A DNA stretch of 64,000 nucleotides, from assembly GCA_028274465.1 (NCBI GenBank), contig CM051456.1, positions 85,112,753 through 85,176,752 of the forward strand, written 5' to 3'. The DNA is from Plantago ovata. Taxonomy: Eukaryota > Streptophyta > Magnoliopsida > Lamiales > Plantaginaceae. A program made the translations under genes and the position numbers. Shown piece after piece: positions 56,220-64,000 of this stretch; the first letter of the stretch is position 1; every line of letters starts with the position of its first letter. Under the pieces are notes generated by a model, which did no database searches, had not been told where the DNA came from, and saw nothing but the letters and a program-made list of their open reading frames with translations.

Positions 56220-57071
56220 ATGGCAGAAGCTAGACCACTGAAGGCATGGGTACAACCCACCAAGGATCGTATGAGGGGACCGGCGATAGTTCTTTCGTCT
56301 GCAACCCGAGATTTGGAAATCAAGAACCACACATTCCAACAACTTCCGAGGTTCTATGGCTTATCAAGGGAAGATGTGATGGGGTACTTGCACGATATCG
56401 ATGATTTCGTCAACCAACTCCCACGACCCGGAGCTGACATAACAACGGATGAGTTGAGGATGAAGGTTTTTGCTATGGGACTTGGCAACAGAGCCAAGTC
56501 ATGGCTGAGCTCTCTTCCAGCAGGCTCGTTGGACACTTGGGAAAAGGTTTTTTCAGCTTTCATGGAGAAATACTTCCCACACACTCTGACTACCGCGCTT
56601 AAGGCGCAGATCACTGGATTCAAGCAAGACTATGATGAGACCATCTACACCGCGTTCGAGAGGTTCCAAGATCTCACGAACAAGTGCCCTCACCATGGTT
56701 TTGAACTCTCTGACCTAGTCCAACACTTATACAATGGACTAACCTTCGAGAACCAACAAGTGGTGGATTTCCAATGCCGAGGCAATATTTGGGAGGAAAC
56801 CGCAGAAGCCGTCTGGGCAGTTTTCGAAAGGCTTGCTAAGGGTTCGCAGTTCAAGGACCCAAGACGTGGACCTGAAGCTCCACCGACTCAAGAAGCCCCT
56901 ATGTACAGGGGGAATGGGGATCAATTCGAGTGCTTTACCAACGAATTGAAGCAAGTCCTCAAGAGCTCCACCGGAACAACTGTTTCGAACGAAGTATGCC
57001 GAATATGCAAGAACTATGGGCATGGAGCTCATATGTGTAGATCGGAGTTGGCATACGATGATGGCAACTGA
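56220..57071 (+). pseudogene. Element C gag (ends at premature stop)
   Basis: The frame from MAEARPLKAW has the Athila-type gag core (FYGLSREDVMGYLHDIDDF, LSSLPAGSLDTWEKVFSAF, CPHHGFELSDLVQHLYNGLT) and the knuckle CRICKNYGHGAHMC. It stops at TGA 57069-57071 after YDDGN, where element A has Trp. The gag core and knuckle are otherwise complete (283 residues), so a functional capsid-type product is possible. Confidence 0.85.
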
Positions 57072-58207
57072 GCTCGAGGAGGCGAAGAAGAAGCTTTTGC
57101 TACGGAGTTTGGCACTCAAGAAGTTAGCTACGGACAAGACGGTAGGAATCCTCGAGGTGGATTTTGGAGAAGAGGATACCGTAACAATCAAGGATATGCA
57201 CCGGCTAACCAAACTTATGGACCTAACCAAGACCGTAGTAGGCTGAACTATGGTAATGATCAATGCGAAAACCCCGCTCCGAAAGAGCCACCGAAGTCGA
57301 AGACGGCTCTACTGATGGAGAACTTGCAGAAGATGGTTGATCACACACAAGTTTTCTCAAACGTTATGAAGAAGATTCAGAGAAGACTAGGGCAAGGCTT
57401 GATAAGTTAGAAGAGAGCACTAGGCTTGCTCATCAAAAGATGCAAGAGTTGATCGACCGAAAACTACCTAGCAGCACAGTGAAGTCGAATGCCATTACAT
57501 TGGCTGGTGATGTACCTGACGAAATCACCATCAAGAATATTGTTAGGTGTGAGTGCTGCATGAAGGAAGAACTTATACTGGCTGAGGAAGAAGAGAAGGA
57601 CCTTGGTTCCGACACAAGTGATGAAGAGCAAGAGGATCCCGAACCACTCCCTAAAAGTTTCGATGTAAAGGTAGGGATTGGTGAGCTTGAAGACGTCCGT
57701 GCCACACTAGACACATGATCCTACTCAAACATAATTCCTTTGAATGTGTTTGAAAAGAGCAACATCGGAAAACTATCTGAGCAAAGGGCTATTGTGCAAC
57801 TGGCGGATGGATCATTTATGAGACCCGAGGGCGTTGTGAAAAACGTGTTGGTCAAGATTGGTGAAGCATCTATATACACCAACTTTGTAGTTATGCCGGC
57901 ATCTGCACCTGGAACGGGGGATGTCATACTCTTAGGGCAAACATTCTTGACTAAACTACGCTCGGTGATGGATATCTACCAAAGAACTTGCACCATCGAA
58001 GTGAATGGCAAGCAACACGTGTTGCAAGCCATACCTGATCTAGCTGAACCGCCTGATATTACTACTCACTATTGTGGTCTTGCAGCCTATATTCTTTCTT
58101 ATTCACAGGTTCGTGGCATGAAAAGGAGATCAATGAAGGGGAAGCCTAGTACCCGCAAAAAGAAGAGAGGCGCATACAGGAGTCGAATCAAAGACTTTAA
58201 ACAATGA
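57072..58207 (+). pseudogene. Element C hinge and aspartic protease (broken)
   Basis: After the gag stop the frame continues to about 57349, where one base is missing relative to element A. The protease frame then runs from about 57350 with an acidic linker (EEEEKDLGSDTSDEEQEDPE) and reaches the active site as LDT followed by TGA (57716-57718). The Gly of DTG has become a stop. The frame reopens to 58207 with NVFEKSNIGKLSEQRAIVQL and DVILLGQTFLTKL. The protease cannot be active in this copy. Confidence 0.85.
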
Positions 58208-61200
58208 CGCTATCCGGGAGGCAACCCGGAATTTTTACCGCTTTCTTTACTGCTTTTTGCATGCATTCATTCTTGAACTATTTGCTTCTCGTATACGAAT
58301 TTGTTCATGTCTGTGTCGTATATGCTTATGTTTGAGTGAGATTTTTCGAGTGGCTATTTGAAAAAAATTAGTTTCGGGATTTAAACCGCATTTTCTGACA
58401 TCGGAACCCGTCTCCCCGTATTGGGGAGCACGGGGCGAACCGCCCCACTTGGGGGGCGAACCGTCCCGTGGTGGGGCGAACCGCCCCACGGTCCCAGATC
58501 TTAAAAAACGCGGATTTCAACCCCAAAACCTTATTTTCATCATTCTTCTTCATCCATACTCCCAAAAAACCCGAAAAGTGCGATTTTGCTTCTAAATCTT
58601 CATAACTTCTTCATTTCTTGACCAAATTGAGTGTTCTTTAGCTTAATTCGAAGCCTATTACACGATCTATCATTCTATCCGAACAGATTTCATCCTAATT
58701 CGTTAGATTTGCAGATCTGAGGTATCATCCTTAGAACCCTAAATTTCAATTTTGGGGTTTTTCTATTTTGAGCTTCAATTATGCTTATTTGATGCATGGG
58801 TATGTTGTTTGTGTGATTAGAAGTGTTATTTACTATCAATTGCATGCTTAATTTTGCTTGGAATGTTGATTTGGGTATTTTGCTGCTAGATGATATATCT
58901 TGTTCTGCAACATGTCTTTATCTTTGATTTCTTGCATATGATTGTGTTTATTGATGTAATGATGGTGGATTTGACATTAGAATGCTTAATTGTTGAGTAT
59001 GAGGATTTATGTTGGTAAAATTTTTGCGCTGCAATGGTATGAATTGAGCCTTGTTATTAAGAATATTGGTTGTCTAGTGGAAGCATGATGTGATGTATTG
59101 CATGTAGTAGTTACATTGGTATGTTGCATGATGAAGGAGCTAGGCTAGACATTACGGTTTTGGGAGCTTGATTGTTGATTTTACCACTCGTATTTTTCGC
59201 TTGTACACTAGCATATATTTGAGTCTGTTTTGTGTCATACGAGGTGCTAATTGATGTTTGTAGGTACCATACCAAGGGAAGGGAGCATTCCCGTATGATT
59301 GTTGTGAAGAATCATGTCAAGGAAGGTGATCTCGCTAGATGTGCGTTCGAGCCAAGGGGTTTTGCAACAACGTCGTGGATTATCCGAGAGGAGGAGCTAG
59401 AGTACACCTGGAGTAAGGACTCCTATGCCTATTCATGCACCACCGAAGGGACAGAAACCGTTATTACATCATCACTCCATCACGAGGACTGCAGAGTTCG
59501 AGTGAACTGGAAGGCACCGGGACATTCTCGCAGTGACGGATTTGATCTTGAGTTCGCAGTTGCTAGAAGGTTCCAAAGCGCTAGCTTGGTTCCAAAACAT
59601 AATGACATGGGTACACAGTCCCTCGTTGGGGCGCCCTTTGCCAACCTCTGAAGTGAACATCATATTGACATCGGGCGGAGCAACAGTGGAGAATGTGGTC
59701 GAAATTGGAGAAAAAGGTAGAAGACTTCTGAGTAACCGAGCAGCCTACTGAAACCTTCTCGTGGGGTAAAACGTTGGAGAGGGAGGTCCTGATACCACTG
59801 CCCTTTCCCTTCAACAGTTCACATCCCATTGGAGGGCTACAGGATGGAGGATTCCATAACATCGGCGTCTGGTCTTGAGAATTCTACCTGCCACTGCAAC
59901 TCTACTGGTGATGATGATGGTGACAGTAGTGACGATGAAGGCCATACGGGCAATGATGACTCTGATAGAGGAGTTGATCCTGACCGGCCTAAAAATGGAA
60001 CTACCGCACCCACCAGAAGACCTGATGTCACACTATGAAACTCACAGAGGAGGCCCAATAACTCATAAGCAGCATACTCAGCCGACCGAGGCAAAACCAT
60101 GGGGTAACATCTAGTATCATATCTTATTTCCTCATTTTCTTACTGCTAGGGACTAGCGTTAATTTCATGAGGGGGGATGGGATTTAAGTGATCTGATGTT
60201 GTTAGCTTGGAGCTTGGTATTGGTAGGATGAGTTTAGTACTTCGCATGCTTTATTCGTCTGCACGTTTACTGCTTTCTTAGATTTTTAGGTTGCATTCAT
60301 CCTAGGATAGTTTTGCATGTTTTATATGGAGTTTATTGCCGAATTTTTTGAACTTTTTTATTGGGTAGATCAACTAGCTATGCCATTAATCGTATGCTTC
60401 ATCTCTATGAATTTGTTTGAGGTTTTTCTCGCTTGGCTTGTCACATTTATGTATTGCACTTAGTTAAGCATGGTAGTCTCGACATCACTTAGTGGTGTTT
60501 TCTCTACTGCGGTTCACGAAGGCCTTTATAATAGGATGATGCATGTTAGGGTCTTATGGTTGTTTTCCCGAGTAATTATGTACCTAAGAGGCAACAAGTC
60601 TTCACCATGCTTTGAGATTGCTAAATGCCTAGGAAGGAGGTAGTGTGAGGTTGTGTGATCCTTTGTTTATAACCTATTCTTCCGAATAGGTTTGGGGAGG
60701 GGGTTACACCATCATAGACTTGTTTCTGTTTTTCATTCTTCGTATCATGAGTTTATTTTTCCTTTTCCGTGAATTTTGTACTCCAACCTATTCTTTCGAA
60801 TAGGTTTGGGGAAGTCGTGTGAGTCATTTTGTTTCTCTTTTTGTTATGCTACTGCTGGCTAGAAAAAAATCGGAAAAAAAGAAATAAAGAAAAATTCCAG
60901 AAAGAAAAAAAAAGAGAAAAAGAAAAAAAGAATCTGGAAAGAAAAAAAAAAGAAGACCCCAAAAAAGCAAAGAAGGGTCCAAAAAATAAAGCCAAATAGC
61001 AGTTTAGCAAAGTTTGAGTCTTTTCCATTTTTCGTATTGTTCGTAATTGTGTTTTTCTATTTTTTATCTTTTTTGTCTTGAGTGTCATCTGTTCTAAGAC
61101 CACCCTCGTCCTGCCATTCAGGAAGTGGTGAATAGCTTAAGACTTTACTTGAGAGATGGGTAGAATAGGGAGTGTTATCTTTTATAGGGAACCCTCCTTC

Positions 61201-61566
61201 GTTTGATGAGAGCCAGTACTGGTTCGACCTCTTTTGAGGAAAAGTCTTAACATGGTGGAACAGCAGTAAGTCCTCAGTTTCATAGGCACGGGGCAACCAT
61301 TCGTATCTTAGCATGCATCATTACATCGTCACTGACTAGGTCCAGGTAGAGAATGTTACGAGAGGCTATCTTGTCTTGACATAAGTGCTTATGTGGATGT
61401 GTATAAGTCAATCGAGGTATTCTTCAACCTATATTCATGCTTTGATTTATATGGTTTTGTTCATATGTTATTTGGTAGATTCAGTAATTTAGTACATTTT
61501 ATTTGGCATGAAATTCCATTTTGAGTCTTGCATGTTTTTTGTATTAGAGTCTAGCTTAGTTGCTTG
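58208..61566 (+). other. 3' non-coding region of element C
   Basis: This is where polymerase and integrase would normally be. A palindrome cluster lies at about 58400-58495 (GGGGCGAACCGCCCC twice). 58560-59230 is T-rich, intron-like DNA. 59232-59651 and 59829-60038 hold small ORFs without recognised domains. Two CCTATTC/GAATAGG hairpins followed by GGTTTGGGGA are at about 60674-60701 and 60784-60812, and a purine-rich tract is at 60862-60960. 60400-61540 is conserved with element B. Confidence 0.7.
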
Positions 61567-61596
61567 AGGACAAGCAAAGGTTCGGTTTGGGGAATT
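61567..61596 (+). other. Polypurine tract of element C
   Basis: GAGGACAAGCAAAGG then GGTTTGGGGAATT directly before TGATGAATG, a typical Athila/Tat-type arrangement. Confidence 0.85.
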
Positions 61597-62857
61597 TGAT
61601 GAATGTGTATTTTACACTTTCATTCGAGTCTTTTTCACCTAATTTAGCTATCCTCTATGTTAATTTAGCTATATTTTAGTACATTTTATTAGAATAGTGT
61701 CACGTTTCCCTTTAGATTTTATTTTACAGGTTTTGGTTGAAATTCGGAGATTTACGGGCAATTATATTGAAGTCTACAAGGAATTGGTGTTCCAGAATCC
61801 TATTTGGAGTATTTGAAGGTTTCCGGATAGAATTTGGAGTCTAGGGGCCGAATCTGGAGGTTAGAAGGCTACTAGAAGTCATAAACCGAGTCCGAAAAGG
61901 TGAAGAAATCCAAATCCGCGTCGAAAAATGCGGAAATTCCGCGAAATATTGGGGGGCGAACCGCCGCATCACCGGGCGAACCGCCCCAGAAGAAATTCGG
62001 GGCCTATATATAGAGCTCAAGTTTTTCTCCGAAAATCATATCTTTCCAAGTCTACTTTCTCACCTCTCTCTATAGTTTTAGGTAGGAACTTCCCGGGGCC
62101 TGTCCTGGGAGTTCCATAGCTTAGGGGATACTTTTTCATAGCAGATTGGAGCGCGTAGGATCGCAATCATTCGGAGATTGACAACCTTCGGTAACTTTGT
62201 ATCTTACAGTTTTTATCTACTTATTTTATATTCTTTCAATATGTTTTCTTCTATGATTGCTATTGCTGGCATGCCTATTATGAGTAGCTAAATTTATCGT
62301 TGGTGGTAGTATGTGAATTCTTAGCGAGGGAAGATAATCATGCTAATGGCTATATCGCGCATTATACTCCGTGTCATTGCTTTATTTCGTTGATCAGTTG
62401 AAACCAAAATTTTCGTATGTTGTATTGATCATTATGCACACTTGGACACTTGTCGACCAATCAGACCAATTATCTTCGTAGTGTTGAATAATTACGGAAC
62501 ACATTAGGACGTTAGTTGTTGACAAGTCAGACCATATTATCTTCGTAGTGCTTAATACTTGCAACAGGACACAAGATTGATTCAAAGATCTCTATGCAAG
62601 ACCGAGGAATTTATGCATGATTATCGACCCATTATGTTAAGAAGGACCATACTATCACCAATCTCCATTATCTGCTTGAAAACCCCTATTGCTTTCTATC
62701 TGCTGTTTTATATTCTTAATTAGATTTGATAAAGCTAGTATAGTCCTGAGAGAACGACACTCGAGTCATTCTACTACTACACTACGGTTTTCGTTGTAGT
62801 TGTGGATTGCCTTTGGCTAATTACAAATTTATTTGACTGAATCTGACACGTTCATCA
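61597..62857 (+). repeat. 3' LTR of element C
   Basis: Same length as the 5' LTR, ending ACACGTTCATCA. Short ORFs in it are duplicates of those in the 5' LTR. Confidence 0.95.
62005..62012 (+). promoter_or_regulatory. TATA box in 3' LTR of element C
   Basis: Copy of the 5' LTR signal. It could drive outward transcription into the 5' part of the split transposase, antisense to it. Confidence 0.5.
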
Positions 62858-63330
62858 GCTATCATTTTCATGACTGCGGTAAACTTTTGGTATGGGGTTA
62901 AACTCGGTGTACCAGCCGCATTGACGCTGTTGTGGAAGTAGGTGTCCGTCTCCATCACACCGGCCATCACTTTGTCGTACAATTCCCTCCTTATTCGGAA
63001 CCTCCGTCTGAATTGGTTTGCGTAGGTAGCTCTTGGAGCAAAGTAGTCATCGTACAATTGCACTCCCCGTTGCACTCTACTCCTATCAATGTACGCACGT
63101 TTCTTCTTTTCTTTTTGTGGCTTCTTTGATCGTTCTTCATACTGCATGGATTGTTCTATCATGCTTGGCAAGTTTTGGATGAACTGCTTTTCCATTACTT
63201 TGTAGTTCGAGGACGAACCACCATCATTGAATTGTTGGTTGAATTGTGGGTAGATTTCTGCAGTAAAGTTTTGGAGGAAGCTATCGGTGGATGATGATGA
63301 TGATGAAGATGATGAAGATGATGAAGACAT
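62858..63330 (-). pseudogene. PIF/Harbinger transposase, N-terminal part
   Basis: The ATG at 63330 starts a Ser-rich N-terminus, then a basic linker and FAPRATYANQFRRRFRI, the conserved N-terminal (HTH-containing) region of plant Harbinger transposases, and LTPYQKFTAVMKMIA up to the element C junction at 62858. The next residues of the open frame (62821-62857) belong to the LTR. Confidence 0.9.
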
Positions 63331-63429
63331 GATTATCTTTCGAGAGTGGAAGTGGTTGTGGATGCAATTGGATTGTGTTGGTTGGTGTGTCTGATTGTAA
63401 GTTCTGAGATGCTATTAAATAGAGAAAGT

Positions 63430-63640
63430 CAGCTGGCAAATTCAAATTCAAATTCAAATTAAAGATAAGATTCCCGACAAATTCGAATTCAAATTAAAGA
63501 TAAGATTCCCGACAAATTCAAATTCAAATTAAAGATCAGATTCCCGACAAATTCAAATTCAAATGAAAGATAAGATTCCCGACAAATTCAAATTCAAATT
63601 AAAGATAAGATTCCTGACAAATTCATTTCAAATTCAAATT
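63430..63640. repeat. 38-bp tandem array between the two Harbinger genes
   Basis: Five copies of GACAAATTCAAATTCAAATT followed by AAAGATAAGATTCCC, with few changes. It lies in the presumed promoter of the transposase gene. Confidence 0.85.
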
Positions 63641-63791
63641 TCAAATTTCAAACAACACACTGATTTTATTACAACGGACATCGATCTCTCACGGAAAGGA
63701 AATACAAGCACACCACACTTGGACATAAAATTAAAATACGAACAAAGCACACATGCGTTAAAGTAAAATAAAAGCAGACCACTATTTCTGC

Positions 63792-64000
63792 CTACTCATC
63801 ATGAAACAACTCCATCTTAAGACTGTCGAACACTAGCTGCTCATCAGGCATTAAATCACGGACAACCTTTTTTGCTAGATATTTGGTATACATCTTCAAC
63901 TTCGTGAAACGTAGTTCTTCATCTTGTCTCTTTTGTTGTTTCTCGGTTATCTCCTGGAAATAGAGAAACTTCTGTTGGTCAAGCTCAATTGAAGCCGGAT
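63792..64000 (-). CDS. Harbinger ORF1 (Myb/SANT-like partner), C-terminal end
   Basis: Open from the window edge to a TAG at 63792-63794 (69 codons). It shows a charged helix EITEKQQKRQDEELRFTKLK and the end LKMELFHDE, like the C-terminal helix of plant Harbinger-associated or NAM-associated proteins. Family knowledge: ORF1 binds the transposase and the transposon ends. The Myb domain would lie outside the window. Confidence 0.65.
   Translation of the reverse strand, partial: PASIELDQQKFLYFQEITEKQQKRQDEELRFTKLKMYTKYLAKKVVRDLMPDEQLVFDSLKMELFHDE

Larger units (their letters stand above)
54631..62857 (+). mobile_element. Athila-like gag-protease element C (8.2 kb, complete ends)
   Basis: LTRs 54631-55891 and 61597-62857, both 1261 bp, differ at about nine positions by eye. 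Perfect target duplication GCTAT (54626-54630 and 62858-62862). A tRNA-Asp-type primer site and a polypurine tract are present. Inside are only gag and protease (both broken) and about 3.4 kb of non-coding DNA. Polymerase and integrase are absent, so it must have moved with enzymes supplied in trans. It splits the Harbinger transposase gene. Confidence 0.93.
53312..64000 (-). mobile_element. PIF/Harbinger DNA transposon (right end outside window)
   Basis: The left end GACCACCCGCATCAGTGG follows TAA (53309-53311), the usual 3-bp Harbinger target. Subterminal copies of GGCCAGTTTAAGGGC and CCCGCATCAGT lie at 53312-53430. It holds the two expected genes on the minus strand: an ORF1 (Myb/SANT-type partner, only its C-terminus in the window) and the transposase, split by element C. 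The right terminus is beyond base 64000. Confidence 0.8.

Noticed and set aside
59232..60038. Two small ORFs in element C non-coding region
   Set aside because: No recognised domain, skewed composition and no sign of a counterpart in B; kept only as part of the region description.

Overview
This is nuclear DNA of a flowering plant, probably a eudicot. The signs are plant retrotransposon lineages (Athila-like and chromoviral Ty3/gypsy, Sirevirus-like Ty1/copia, a TRIM), plant DNA transposons (CACTA, Mutator-like, PIF/Harbinger, Stowaway), spliceosomal introns and a copy of a nuclear gene for a chloroplast Clp protease subunit. I see no intact ordinary host gene. The window is almost entirely nested mobile DNA, and I cannot name the species.

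Layout, left to right. 1-4394 is a minus-strand Athila-like non-autonomous element (B) whose left end lies outside the window. It is inserted in a second one, A (4395-8207, minus), which in turn cuts an old chromovirus LTR (8208-8535). Next comes a 'catgatctc' repeat domain (8536-8629 and 25368-26604). It is split by a 16.7-kb CACTA element (8630-25367). Inside the CACTA sits a TRIM (LTRs 10159-10369 and 23884-24094), and inside the TRIM a Sirevirus-like copia element (10446-23825) with gag, pol and a third, intron-containing ORF.

26614-49809 is a 23.2-kb Mutator-like element with a perfect 9-bp target duplication. It carries a seven-exon, intron-retaining pseudogene copy of CLPP6 (46143-49058), other exon-like fragments, a tRNA-Pro relic, a LINE 3' end and a young, nearly intact Tekay/Del-type chromovirus (D, 28480-39054, target duplication AGCAA). 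49819-53311 holds a foldback MITE, an inverted copy of the 'catgatctc' repeat domain and a Stowaway MITE. From 53312 to the right edge lies a PIF/Harbinger element. Its transposase gene is split by a young Athila-like element C (54631-62857, target duplication GCTAT); removing C and one duplication restores the reading frame.

How the parts work together: A, B and C have at most gag and protease and would need enzymes from relatives. Element D is the only one here with an almost complete protein set. The Sirevirus has lost its protease. The most unusual signals are (i) CLPP6 capture by the Mutator-like element, (ii) the Sirevirus third ORF with its own TATA box and three introns, plus unequal LTRs, (iii) GCG-NNN-CGC palindrome clusters at the same two places in three diverged Athila-like elements, and (iv) paired hairpin/polypurine motifs in their 3' non-coding regions. 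All coordinates and comparisons were read by eye without alignment software.
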